Assembly: GCA_963833885.1 (NCBI GenBank)
Contig: CAWHZU010000012.1
Span: forward strand, 1-64,000
DNA length: 64,000 nucleotides
Source of the DNA: JASHPR01 sp963833885
GTDB taxonomy: Bacteria > Actinomycetota > Actinomycetes > Streptosporangiales > Streptosporangiaceae
Direction of reading: 5' to 3'
Shown: in pieces, positions 45,069 through 53,361 of the stretch
How the letters are laid out: the number at the start of each line of letters is the position of its first letter
How positions within the stretch are numbered: the first letter of the stretch is position 1
Translations under genes and position numbers: made by a program
Notes under the pieces: generated by a model
Told to the model about the DNA's origin: nothing
The model's database searches: none
What the model saw: only the letters and a program-made list of their open reading frames with translations

Positions 45069-46094
45069 ATGGAGTTTGGCGTCAACCTGAACAACCGTGA
45101 ACCGCTGATCACCTCCGATTACACCCTGGCGGATGTGCTCGACCTAGCCGAACTCGCTGAGCAGCGGGGTTTCGGCTCTGTCTGGGTGGGCGACAGCTTG
45201 TTCTCCAAGCCACGGTACGAGCCGATCAGCCTGCTGTCGGCGATCTCACAGCGGACCTCCCAGGCCAAGCTCGGCACGGCGTGCCTCGTCACCTCGACGC
45301 GGAACCCGCTCTACCTGGCGCTGGAGTGGGCCACGCTGGACCAGCTAAGCGGCGGCCGGACGGTGCTCGGCGCCTGCATGGGCAATCCGGAGCACGGCGT
45401 GCGCCGCGAGTTCGAGGCGCTCGGCCTGCCATTCGGCAAGCGCGCAGCGGTGTTCGAGGAGGGCCTGGCCGTGCTGCGCTCGCTGTGGACGACCGGCAAG
45501 GTCACCCACCACGGCGAGTACTACAACTTCGACGACGTCTCGTTCCACTCCGGCACCGAGATGGGCCCGCTGATGCCGGTCCAGCAGCCGCCGCCAACGT
45601 GGGTGGTCTCGAACATCAGGCTGACCGGTGATCTGGCCCCCGAGGTCGCCAAAAAGCGGATGCACGACGCCTGCGCGCGGGTGATCAAGTACGGCGACGG
45701 CTGGATGACCTGCTGCCGGGCCATGCACCCGGAGGAGGTGGCCGAGCAGATCAGCGCGCTGCGCAAGGCGGCAGCCGACCTCGGCGAGGACTTCTCCAGA
45801 TACACCGTCTCCTACCAGGTCACGATGAACATCGGCGACTCGACCGAGCAGGCATCGCGTGCGTTCAGCGAGTACATCTCCAGCTACTACCCGGAGCTCA
45901 GCAAGTCCGTCGACCTGTCCAACTGGGGGCCCACGGGCACCCCGGAGACCGTGGCGGACTGGTTCCGCCGGTTCAGTGCAGCCGGAGTGGATCACTTCGT
46001 CTGCCGCTTCGGCGCTCTTGACCAGTTCGGCCAAGTGGAGCGCTTCGCCGCCGATGTCCTCCCGGCCCTCGAAGAGAAAGGCTCGCCCCAATGA
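45069..46094 (+). CDS. Luciferase-like (LLM) flavin-dependent monooxygenase
   Basis: A 341-aa LLM-class protein: MEFGVNLNNREPLITSDYT, RGFGSVWVGDSLFSKPR, LGTACLVTSTRNPLYLALEW, DQLSGGRTVLGACMGNPE, and the C-terminal VADWFRRFSAAGVDHFVCRF. The family uses reduced FMN or F420. Some members open or hydroxylate N-heterocycles (pyridine, pyrimidine RutA), others act on sulfonates or alkanes. A conserved GGAGGAC site lies before ATG 45069. First gene of an operon whose members overlap by 4 bp up to the molybdenum hydroxylase. Confidence 0.87.
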   Translation: MEFGVNLNNREPLITSDYTLADVLDLAELAEQRGFGSVWVGDSLFSKPRYEPISLLSAISQRTSQAKLGTACLVTSTRNPLYLALEWATLDQLSGGRTVLGACMGNPEHGVRREFEALGLPFGKRAAVFEEGLAVLRSLWTTGKVTHHGEYYNFDDVSFHSGTEMGPLMPVQQPPPTWVVSNIRLTGDLAPEVAKKRMHDACARVIKYGDGWMTCCRAMHPEEVAEQISALRKAAADLGEDFSRYTVSYQVTMNIGDSTEQASRAFSEYISSYYPELSKSVDLSNWGPTGTPETVADWFRRFSAAGVDHFVCRFGALDQFGQVERFAADVLPALEEKGSPQ

Positions 46095-47107
46095 CAGCGG
46101 AACCTCGCACGGAAGCGCAGATGCGCGCCTCGGCCGAACTGGTAGTGGACACCTGCTTCGAGGTGAAGGAGGGCGACGTCGTCACGATCATCACCGACGA
46201 CCGGCGCAAGCCGGAGGCTGAGATCGTGGCGACCGTGGTCTCCGAGCGCGGCGGCCTGCCCATCGTGGCCAACAACGAGACACAGATCCGCCGGGCGCTG
46301 GCGGACACGCACTTCCCCATGGTGCCCCCGCGCAACCTGCACCAGGCTATGGTCACCTCCGACCAGATCATCATCATGACGAACCTGGAGTGGGCCAACC
46401 GCTTCGCGCACGTGCCCGCGGTCAAGGAATCGGTGGCGAACATGGCCCGCATCGGATCCATCGAGGAGGGTTTCGGCCGCTGGCCGATCTCGGTGGCTGA
46501 CATCGAGGCGACGATCGGCAACGCCAAGAAGGCCATCGCCCGGCTCGAGGGCAAGAAGCGGGTACGGGTCACCTCCCCGGCCGGCACCGACGTGACGGTC
46601 AGCATCGAACGGCGGCCCGCGCTCGAGGTGGTCCCGGTCAAGCAGCCGGGCGCGATGATGGGGCCCGCCCCGCTCTGGGGCGAGGTGGCCTACGCCGCGG
46701 TGGAAGACCAGACCAACGGCACCATCGTCATCGACGGCAACATGCTCGGCATCGGCATTCCCCGCCACGTGGAGAACCCGATCACCTGGCACGTGGAGGA
46801 CGGCAAGTACCAGGCCATCGAGGGCGGCGCGGAAGCGCGGCGGCTGCTCGACGTCATCACCGGTGTCCCCGGGACCGAGACCGTTGCCGAGTTCGCGTTC
46901 GGCACGAGCGACTTCGCGCCGGTGGGCGATCCGTCGGAGAAGGGCCGGAAGGGCACCGTGCACTTCGCTCTCGGCGACAACCAGAACTGCTACCCCGGCG
47001 GCCAGAACCGGAGCGTCCTGCACCTGGATGGCGTGTGCCACAACGTGTCGCTGCAGATCCTTGATACCGGCGAATACCTCGTCAAGGACGGGGTCTGGCA
47101 GCTTTGA
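46091..47107 (+). CDS. M29 aminopeptidase / NicX-like metalloprotein
   Basis: A 338-aa protein with the fold signature shared by M29 leucyl aminopeptidases and NicX, the Fe-dependent 2,5-dihydroxypyridine ring-cleaving dioxygenase. Candidate metal ligands are H291 (GTVHFALGDN) and the pair H311-x-D313 (VLHLDGV), matching the HxD pair of both groups. In an operon with an LLM monooxygenase and a molybdenum hydroxylase, a ring-cleaving or amide-cleaving role is more natural than peptide trimming. That is inference. The ATG overlaps the previous stop (ATGA). Confidence 0.7.
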   Translation: MTAEPRTEAQMRASAELVVDTCFEVKEGDVVTIITDDRRKPEAEIVATVVSERGGLPIVANNETQIRRALADTHFPMVPPRNLHQAMVTSDQIIIMTNLEWANRFAHVPAVKESVANMARIGSIEEGFGRWPISVADIEATIGNAKKAIARLEGKKRVRVTSPAGTDVTVSIERRPALEVVPVKQPGAMMGPAPLWGEVAYAAVEDQTNGTIVIDGNMLGIGIPRHVENPITWHVEDGKYQAIEGGAEARRLLDVITGVPGTETVAEFAFGTSDFAPVGDPSEKGRKGTVHFALGDNQNCYPGGQNRSVLHLDGVCHNVSLQILDTGEYLVKDGVWQL

Positions 47108-47466
47108 ACGCCATCACGGTAGTGACGCTGGCCGACGTGCCGCCCGTCGAGCTTGCGGGCGGCAGCTGGTCCCGGGTCCTGGTGGCGGAGGAGACGGTCG
47201 GCGGGAACGTCTCGGCCCTCGGCTACTCGGTGTTCAAGCCGGGTACCGCGACGGCCGACCTGTCGCACTCGGTCGAGGAACTGGCCTACATCGTCAGCGG
47301 CAGCGGCGTGATCCGGCTGGAGACCGGGGATATCCCGGTGACCGCCGGGCAGGCACTCTACGTCCCGGCCCGGCTCTGGCACACGGTGGTGAACCCCGGT
47401 GAGGAGGACCTGGTCATGGTCTTCTCCTTCCCCTCGCCGGGTTATCCGCCCACGGAGCGGCGGTGA
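47104..47466 (+). CDS. Small single-domain cupin protein
   Basis: A 120-aa cupin: SVEELAYIVSGSGVIRLETG and PVTAGQALYVPARLWHTVVNPG are the two conserved motifs. The usual HxH of motif 1 is reduced, with HSVEE carrying one His and a Glu; motif 2 keeps a His. It could be an enzyme (isomerase, dioxygenase) or a metabolite-binding protein. The TTG start overlaps the previous stop, and its stop overlaps the next GTG. Confidence 0.75.
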   Translation: MNAITVVTLADVPPVELAGGSWSRVLVAEETVGGNVSALGYSVFKPGTATADLSHSVEELAYIVSGSGVIRLETGDIPVTAGQALYVPARLWHTVVNPGEEDLVMVFSFPSPGYPPTERR

Positions 47467-48182
47467 GCTACCCAGGGGCGCGGCCGCCGGCCACGGCGGA
47501 GGATGCGGTCCGGCAGGTCGTACTGGCCTGCCGGATCATCGCCAGGTTCGGCCAGGAGGACCTCACCCTGGGCCACGCCAGCGTCCGCGGGCCGGACGGG
47601 CGCACGGTCTACATCAAGCGCAAGGGAAAGGCGCTGCGCGACGTGCGGTCCGAGGACGTCATCGACATCGCACTCGACGACCCGGACGGGTACCTGACCC
47701 CGGGCGCACACCTTGAGACGATCATGCACCTGGAGACGTACCTGGCCCGGCCGGATGTCGGCGCGGTGATCCACACCCACCCGATGTACTCGATCGCGCT
47801 CGGCGCGACGGTCGGTGGCCTCGAGCTGCTCTCCCACGACGGCCTGCTGTTCCCGGACGGGGTACCGGTCTTCGACGGCACCGCCGGGCTGGTGACTACG
47901 CCGCAGGACGGCCAGGGGGTGGCCCGCGCGCTGGGCAGCGGCCGGGCGGTGCTGCTGCGCAACCACGGCATCCTGGCGGCCGGCGAGGACGTCAGCTGGG
48001 CGGTGCTGACCGCGCTGACCCTGGAGCGTGCGGCACGGATCCAGTTCATCGCACGGACCCTCGGCGAGACGGTGCCGGTCCCGAGGGATGTGGCCCGCGA
48101 GCTGTCGGCCAGCAAATACCAGGAGGAATTCGCCGAAGAATACTGGTCAGACTGGTGCCGTATGCTGGACACCCCTATATGA
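47463..48182 (+). CDS. Class II aldolase/adducin family protein (possible decarboxylase)
   Basis: A 239-aa protein with the fold of L-fuculose-1-phosphate aldolase: LTLGHASVRGPDGRTVYIKRKG, H104-x-H106 in VIHTHPMYSIALG, and a third His in LRNHGILAAGED. Besides aldolases the family includes metal-dependent decarboxylases of aromatic dicarboxylates, such as the HMPD decarboxylase of vitamin B6 breakdown and dihydroxyphthalate decarboxylase. Given its partners here, a decarboxylase or retro-aldol role on a ring-derived acid fits. The GTG overlaps the cupin stop (GTGA). Confidence 0.8.
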   Translation: MSYPGARPPATAEDAVRQVVLACRIIARFGQEDLTLGHASVRGPDGRTVYIKRKGKALRDVRSEDVIDIALDDPDGYLTPGAHLETIMHLETYLARPDVGAVIHTHPMYSIALGATVGGLELLSHDGLLFPDGVPVFDGTAGLVTTPQDGQGVARALGSGRAVLLRNHGILAAGEDVSWAVLTALTLERAARIQFIARTLGETVPVPRDVARELSASKYQEEFAEEYWSDWCRMLDTPI

Positions 48183-48646
48183 CGGAGCGGGTTCAGGCGA
48201 CGATCAACGGCGGGCACTTCGAGGGAGAAGTCGCCCCGCAGGAACTGCTGCTCGACTTCCTGCGCGACCGGCTCGGCCTGACCGGCACCAAGCAGTCCTG
48301 CGAGGTCCAGGTGTGCGGGGCCTGCACGGTGCTGGTGGACGGGAACCCGGTGAGCTCGTGCTGTTTCCTGGCCGCCGACATCGACTCCCGCGAGGTGGAG
48401 ACGATCGAGGGCCTGGTGGGCTCGGACTTCCACCGCCGCGCGGTCGAAGCATTTATGCGGCACGCCGCCGTCCAGTGCGGCTTCTGCACGCCGGGAATGC
48501 TGCTGACGGCCAAGGCGCTGGCCGGCCGGGGCCTGGACGGCGACCGCGGTGAGATCGCGGTGGCGATGAACGGCAATCTCTGCCGCTGCACCGGCTACCA
48601 CTCGATCCTCGACTCACTCACCGAACTCCTCGGCGACCCGGCATGA
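48179..48646 (+). CDS. Molybdenum hydroxylase small subunit, 2 x [2Fe-2S]
   Basis: A 155-aa xanthine dehydrogenase-type iron-sulfur subunit. The plant-type cluster cysteines are C41, C46, C49 and C61 (SCEVQVCGACTVLVDG); the second cluster uses C100, C103, C135 and C137 (CGFCTPG, NLCRCTGY). It passes electrons between the Mo site and FAD. The ATG overlaps the aldolase-type stop, so the three hydroxylase genes are part of the same operon. Confidence 0.93.
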   Translation: MTERVQATINGGHFEGEVAPQELLLDFLRDRLGLTGTKQSCEVQVCGACTVLVDGNPVSSCCFLAADIDSREVETIEGLVGSDFHRRAVEAFMRHAAVQCGFCTPGMLLTAKALAGRGLDGDRGEIAVAMNGNLCRCTGYHSILDSLTELLGDPA

Positions 48647-50949
48647 ACGCCGTCGGGCAGAGCGTCGAGCGCGCCGACGGGCGGCTGAAGCTGGACGGCC
48701 AGGCCGAATACACCGGGGACATCCGGCTGCCCGGAATGCTCTACGGCGCGATCCTGCACAGCCAGGCGGGGCACGCCCGGATCACGTCCATCTCCACCGC
48801 GGCCGCCCAGAAGGCCGAGGGCGTGGTCGCCATTCTCACCGCCGAGGACCTGTCCGACCTGGATCCGTACTACGGCCACGCGCTGCGGGACCGGCCGATC
48901 GTGGCCCTGGGCAAGGTCCGGTTCGCTGGTGAGCCGGTTGCAGTGGTGGCGGCGGAGTCCCAGGCGGCCGCCGATGCGGCGGTCGCGTACATCGACGTCG
49001 AGTACCAGGAGCTTCCGGTCGCGGCGTGCCTCGACCAGGCCCTCGCCGAGGACGCCCCGCTGGTCCACGAGCAGGTGGCCCGGCCCGGCGCCTCCCACGG
49101 CCTGGGTGACCTGCCCGATGCCGAGGGCAACATCTGCTACAGCTACTCGTTCCGGCGCGGCGACGTTGACGGTGCCTTCGCGGACGCCGCGGTGGTGGTC
49201 GAGGGAGAGTACACCTTCCCCGCCGTCTACCAGTACTCGATGGAGACCCACACCACGATCGCGCACTGGCGCGGCGGTGAGCTGACCCTGTGGTCCTCCT
49301 GCCAGCACCCGTTCCTGGTCCGCCAGGAGATCGCGGGGCTGTTCGGGCTGCCGCTCGACCTGGTCCAGGTGATCGTCCCGTTCCTCGGCGGCGGCTTCGG
49401 CAGCAAGTCCTACACCAAGATGGAGCCACTGACCGCGGCGATCGCGCGCAAGGCCGGGCGGCCGGTGCGGATCCTCAACAGCGTCAACGAGTCCATGATC
49501 ACCACCCGCCGCCACAACATGAAGTGCCGCATGCGCACCGCGGCCGCCGCGGACGGCACCCTGCTCGGCCGGAGCGCGGAGGCCTGGATGGACACCGGGG
49601 CGTATGCGGACAACGGCCCACGGGTCACCGCCACGGCCGGCGACGCCGCCCCGGGTCCGTACCGCTGGCGGGCGGTGGAGTCAGCGGCGCACTGCGTCTA
49701 CACCAACACCAGCCCGTCCGGCTCCTACCGCGCGTTCGGCGCCACCCACCTGCAGTGGATCGGAGAGTCGCAGCTGGACGAGGTGGCCCGCCGGCTGTCC
49801 ATGGACCGCCTGGAGATCCGGCGCAGGAACCTGCTGCGGCCAGGGGAAGAGGTCCGCCCGGGCGGCAAGCCGCTCGACGCGGACCTGATCGGCGACGTGG
49901 AAAAAGCGGCCGCCGAGGTGGGCTGGTCGGACAGCTCTGCGGACGTCTACCCCCGGGCACCGGAGGCCGTCCCGCGGGGACGGCACCGTCGCGGCCGGGG
50001 CGTCTCGGTGGGCCTGCTCGCGGCCGGCGCTCAGCCTGTCTCCATGGCCACGGTTCGCATGGGCCCGGACGGCTCGGTCACCGTGCTGGTCGGCACCACC
50101 GAACTGGGCCAGGGCGCCCGCACCGTGATGGCGCAGATCGCCGCGGGCGTGCTCAACAGCCCGGTCAGCAAGGTGGTGATGCGCGGCACCGACACCAGGT
50201 ACACGCCCTACGACCGGTCCACCGGGGCGAGCAGGTCAACCACGGTGGCCGGCCTGGCCGTCCAGCGGGCCGCGCAGAGCGTGCTGGACGCGCTGCTCGA
50301 GACGGCCACGGTCAAGCTGGAGACACCGCCCGGGCTGCTGCGGACGGCCGAGGGCCGGATCGAGGATCAGGGCGGCCGGTCGATTACCCACGGCGAACTC
50401 GTCCGCGCCCGGTTCGGCTTCGACGGCGGCGAGCTCATCGGCCACGGCCGCGTCCAGCCCGAGGGCGGCAGCGGCTCCTACGCCGAGGGGCCGGTGTTCT
50501 GGGAGGTGTGCGTCGCCGCGGTCGAGGCGGAGGTCGACATGGAGACCGGCGTGATCACCGTGCTGCGCACGTCCACCGTCGCCGACGTGGGCAAGGCCAT
50601 CAACCCGCAGCTGGTCGCCCGCCAGGATGAAGGCGCCCTTCTGCAGGGCATCGGCAACGCCCTGTTCGAGGAGATGCACTTCGCGCCGGACGGCATGGTG
50701 CTGAACGACACGCTGCTCGACTACCGGATTCCCGCGTTCGAAGACATGCCCGCGAGCATGAAGTGCACGATCGTCGAGAACGGCGACGGCCCGGGCCCGT
50801 TCGGCGCCAAGGGCTGCGGCGAGGGCGCGCTGGCCGCGGTCCCGGCCGCGATCGTCAACGCGCTGGCCGACGCGGGCGTGCCGATGACCGCGCTGCCGCT
50901 CACTCCGGAGCGGGTATGGCGCCGGATCCAAGAGCTGAAGATCAGCTGA
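48643..50949 (+). CDS. Molybdenum hydroxylase large subunit (xanthine dehydrogenase family)
   Basis: A 768-aa molybdopterin-binding subunit: DGRLKLDGQAEYTGDIRLPG, FLGGGFGSKSYTKMEP, SYRAFGATHLQWIGE, GTTELGQGARTVMAQIAAG, and catalytic E727 in GAKGCGEGALAAVP. Such enzymes hydroxylate an electron-poor carbon, most often next to a ring nitrogen (xanthine, nicotinate, quinoline, isoquinoline), with water as oxygen source; others are CO dehydrogenases, but the CoxL active-site loop is not seen. This supports an N-heterocyclic substrate. A separate XdhC/MobA-type maturation gene is not visible in the window. Confidence 0.92.
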   Translation: MNAVGQSVERADGRLKLDGQAEYTGDIRLPGMLYGAILHSQAGHARITSISTAAAQKAEGVVAILTAEDLSDLDPYYGHALRDRPIVALGKVRFAGEPVAVVAAESQAAADAAVAYIDVEYQELPVAACLDQALAEDAPLVHEQVARPGASHGLGDLPDAEGNICYSYSFRRGDVDGAFADAAVVVEGEYTFPAVYQYSMETHTTIAHWRGGELTLWSSCQHPFLVRQEIAGLFGLPLDLVQVIVPFLGGGFGSKSYTKMEPLTAAIARKAGRPVRILNSVNESMITTRRHNMKCRMRTAAAADGTLLGRSAEAWMDTGAYADNGPRVTATAGDAAPGPYRWRAVESAAHCVYTNTSPSGSYRAFGATHLQWIGESQLDEVARRLSMDRLEIRRRNLLRPGEEVRPGGKPLDADLIGDVEKAAAEVGWSDSSADVYPRAPEAVPRGRHRRGRGVSVGLLAAGAQPVSMATVRMGPDGSVTVLVGTTELGQGARTVMAQIAAGVLNSPVSKVVMRGTDTRYTPYDRSTGASRSTTVAGLAVQRAAQSVLDALLETATVKLETPPGLLRTAEGRIEDQGGRSITHGELVRARFGFDGGELIGHGRVQPEGGSGSYAEGPVFWEVCVAAVEAEVDMETGVITVLRTSTVADVGKAINPQLVARQDEGALLQGIGNALFEEMHFAPDGMVLNDTLLDYRIPAFEDMPASMKCTIVENGDGPGPFGAKGCGEGALAAVPAAIVNALADAGVPMTALPLTPERVWRRIQELKIS

Positions 50950-50961
50950 AGCCGGACCGAG

Positions 50962-51825
50962 ATGAAGCTGCCCCCGTTCCGCCTGTACCACCCAGACTCC
51001 GTCGAGGAGGCCTCGCGCCTGCTCACCGACCTCGGCGATGACGCGACCGCCTACTGCGGCGGCACCGAACTGCTGCTCGCGATGAAGCTTGGCCTGACCA
51101 CCTACGAGCATCTGGTCGACCTGAAGCGGGTGGACGGCCTGCGCGGTGTCGCGGACGGCTCCGGCGGCCTGCTGCGCATCGGCGCGGCCACCACGCATCA
51201 CGAGGTTGAGACGTCCGCCGCGGTGCGCGCCCGCTACCCGGAGATGTCGATGATGATCTCCCACGTCGCGAACGTGCGGGTCCGTTCGGTCGGCACCCTC
51301 GGCGGCAACCTGTGCTTCGCCGACCCGCACTCCGACCCGGCCTCATTCCTGATGGCGGTGGGCGCCATGCTCGAATGCCAGCGCGACGGCGAGGTCCGCC
51401 GGATCCCGGCGGCCGACTTCCTGACCGGCCTGTACGAGACCGCCCTGACCCCCGGCGAGCTGCTGACCGCGGTCGAGCTGCCGGCCCGTCCGGACCACAC
51501 CGGGCTGTCCCACCGGCGGATGAAGCTGACCGAGCGGCCGGCGGTCACCGTGACCGCGCGGATCACCGTGCGCGGGAACGCCGTCGCCGAGGCCCGGCTG
51601 ATCGTCGGCTCGGTCGGCATCATGCCACTCGCCGCCGACGCGACCGCGCTGCTCGGCGCCACTGCCGCGGACTTCGTCCCGCGCTCGGCGTCCTGCGCCG
51701 GGCAGGCCGCGGCCGACTGCGCCCCGCTGCCCGGCGGCGAAGCCTCCCCCGACTACCTTCGCCATCTGGTCACCGTGTACGCCCGCGAGGCCCTCGAGGA
51801 AGCCTTCGCCGCCGCCGCGGCCTAG
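50962..51825 (+). CDS. Molybdenum hydroxylase FAD subunit
   Basis: A 287-aa FAD-binding subunit (CoxM/XdhB type): CGGTELLLAMKLGL for the FAD pyrophosphate loop, IGAATTHHEVE, and VRSVGTLGGNLCFADPHSDPA with the second flavin motif. It passes electrons to NAD+ or another acceptor. It lies 12 bp after the large-subunit gene and closes the operon. Confidence 0.92.
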   Translation: MKLPPFRLYHPDSVEEASRLLTDLGDDATAYCGGTELLLAMKLGLTTYEHLVDLKRVDGLRGVADGSGGLLRIGAATTHHEVETSAAVRARYPEMSMMISHVANVRVRSVGTLGGNLCFADPHSDPASFLMAVGAMLECQRDGEVRRIPAADFLTGLYETALTPGELLTAVELPARPDHTGLSHRRMKLTERPAVTVTARITVRGNAVAEARLIVGSVGIMPLAADATALLGATAADFVPRSASCAGQAAADCAPLPGGEASPDYLRHLVTVYAREALEEAFAAAAA

Positions 51826-51839
51826 CCCTGCGCTGACCT

Positions 51840-51900
51840 GGGGCCCGCCGGTCAGGAGGCGAGCCCCACGCTAATCTCGGGGCCCGCCGGTCAGGAGGCG
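51840..51900. repeat. Exact 22-bp direct repeat at the 3' end of the protease gene
   Basis: GGGGCCCGCCGGTCAGGAGG plus CG occurs at 51840-51861 and again at 51879-51900. The second copy contains the stop codon region of the minus-strand protease gene. It is another partial copy of a gene end, similar in kind to the one at 7.7 kb. Confidence 0.65.
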
Positions 51901-52784
51901 TCGCCGAGTGCCACCTGAACGGTGCGCTCCTCGGTGCCGCGCACCAGGTTGAGCTCGATGGTGCCGGTGCCCGCCGCCTGGAGCGCGTCGTACAGGTCGT
52001 CGACGGTGCGGACCGGCTGGCCGCCGACGGCGACGATCATGTCCCCTGAGGCCAGGCCGGCGCGTGCGGCCGGGCTTTCGTCGACGACGTCGCGGACGAG
52101 CAGGCCATCGAGTTCGGGGAGGCCGACGGCCCGGCGCATCCGCCGGGCCACGTGCCCGGGGGCGATCGCGACACCGAGCTGCGGCGGCGTCGCGAATTCG
52201 CCGCGGCCGAGCTCGTCGATCCGGCCGCGCAGCGCCTCGTCAGCCGGCATGGCCAGGTAGAAGCCCTCGCCGAGGCGGTTGGTGTTGATCCCGAGCAGCT
52301 GCCCGGCGGCGTTCACGATCGGGCCGCCCGAGGAGCCGGGCAGCAGCGGCGCGGTGTGCTCCACGCTGCCGGTGATGCGGCGGCCACGGGGACCGCGGAA
52401 CGCGCGGTCGACGCCGGACACGAACCCGAACGTCACCCGCAGTCCGCGCCCGCCGGGGTTGGACAGCGCGAACACGGGCATCCCGATGCTGGCAGCCGTC
52501 CCGTCGGACCACGGCAGCACGGATGCGCCGCTGGTGTCGGTGTCGATGACCGCGACGTCGGAGTCGATGTCGCGGGCGACCACGGTCCCCTGGGCGGTCC
52601 GCCCGCCGGCGAACGTGACCGTAACCTCGTCCCCGCGCACGTTGTGCGCGTTGGTCAGCACCCGGCCCTCGCCGAGCACGATGCCCGAGCCCGCGCCCCA
52701 GCGCTGCCCGATGCCCACGACCGACGAGCCGGCGCCCTCGGCCAGCCGCGCGATGTTTTCCTGGATCTCGTCGAGAATCGCCAT
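51891..52784 (-). CDS. HtrA-like serine protease with PDZ domain
   Basis: A 297-aa S1C-type protease with triad H47 (TNAHNV), D76 (DIDSDVAVID) and S152 (PGSSGGPIVNA). A C-terminal PDZ domain follows (GLLVRDVVDESPAARAGLAS, GDMIVAVGGQPVRTVDDL). No signal peptide or membrane anchor is present, so it is probably cytoplasmic, unlike most HtrA proteins. It is divergent from an HxlR regulator gene, with a shared operator-like repeat between them. All catalytic residues are intact, unlike the relic at 29.4 kb. Confidence 0.87.
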   Translation of the reverse strand: MAILDEIQENIARLAEGAGSSVVGIGQRWGAGSGIVLGEGRVLTNAHNVRGDEVTVTFAGGRTAQGTVVARDIDSDVAVIDTDTSGASVLPWSDGTAASIGMPVFALSNPGGRGLRVTFGFVSGVDRAFRGPRGRRITGSVEHTAPLLPGSSGGPIVNAAGQLLGINTNRLGEGFYLAMPADEALRGRIDELGRGEFATPPQLGVAIAPGHVARRMRRAVGLPELDGLLVRDVVDESPAARAGLASGDMIVAVGGQPVRTVDDLYDALQAAGTGTIELNLVRGTEERTVQVALGDAS

Positions 52785-52810
52785 TACTGTGCCCTTCCAG
52801 CTCTCCTGTA

Positions 52811-52834
52811 AGTAGTAACTTGCAATCTACTACT
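52811..52834. promoter_or_regulatory. Operator-like inverted repeat between protease and HxlR gene
   Basis: AGTAGTA (52811-52817) and TACTACT (52828-52834) form a perfect inverted repeat with a 10-bp spacer. On the minus strand a promoter for the protease overlaps it: TTGACA (52846-52851 region), a 16-bp spacer and TAGATT. It probably is the HxlR protein's binding site. Confidence 0.5.
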
Positions 52835-52870
52835 AACTATGAGGGTGTCAACGCGGCTACGATCACTCAC

Positions 52871-53311
52871 ATGAGCGAACCCGAGCCCGTCTCCTCGCCA
52901 CTGGCCGAAGCGCTGGCCAGGGTCGGTGACCGCTGGACGCTGCTGATCGTGGACGCGCTGCTGCCGGGGCCGCGCCGGTTCAACGACCTCCTCGGCCAGA
53001 TCCCGGGCATCGCGGCGAACATCCTGTCCGAGCGCCTCAAGCGGCTCGAACGGGAGGCGCTGCTGGTCGCGCGGCCTTACTCGGACCGGCCGCCGCGGGC
53101 CGCCTACGAGCTGACCGCAGAAGGCAAGGAACTCGCCGGGGCGCTCCGCCTGCTCGCGCACTGGGGAGCCAGGCGCACCGACCCGGCCGAGACCCCCCGC
53201 CACGGCGAATGCGGCACCCCGGTCGAGGTCCGCTGGTACTGCCCCACCTGCGACCGCCTTGTCGACGGCGAGTCCCCCGAGTCCCCGCACCCGGAATTGC
53301 ACTACGTATAG
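52871..53311 (+). CDS. HxlR family transcriptional regulator
   Basis: A 146-aa winged-helix regulator: ALARVGDRWTLLIVDALLPG, RRFNDLLGQIPGIAANILSE (recognition region), RLKRLEREALLVARPYSD and AAYELTAEGKEL. The C-terminus carries a CPTC pair, with an upstream Cys, that may bind a metal or act as a thiol sensor. HxlR regulators usually control a neighbouring gene, here the divergent protease. ATG 52871 is chosen because homologues start shortly before the winged helix. Confidence 0.85.
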   Translation: MSEPEPVSSPLAEALARVGDRWTLLIVDALLPGPRRFNDLLGQIPGIAANILSERLKRLEREALLVARPYSDRPPRAAYELTAEGKELAGALRLLAHWGARRTDPAETPRHGECGTPVEVRWYCPTCDRLVDGESPESPHPELHYV

Positions 53312-53361
53312 CCGGTGCCACCCGCAAGGCTGATCGGCGCGGTGTTGGCCGGGTTCCGGAG

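Noticed and set aside
48643..51825. CO dehydrogenase (cox) identity of the molybdenum hydroxylase
   Set aside because: Subunit order and neighbours differ and the characteristic CoxL active-site loop was not found; a general xanthine dehydrogenase-type hydroxylase fits better.
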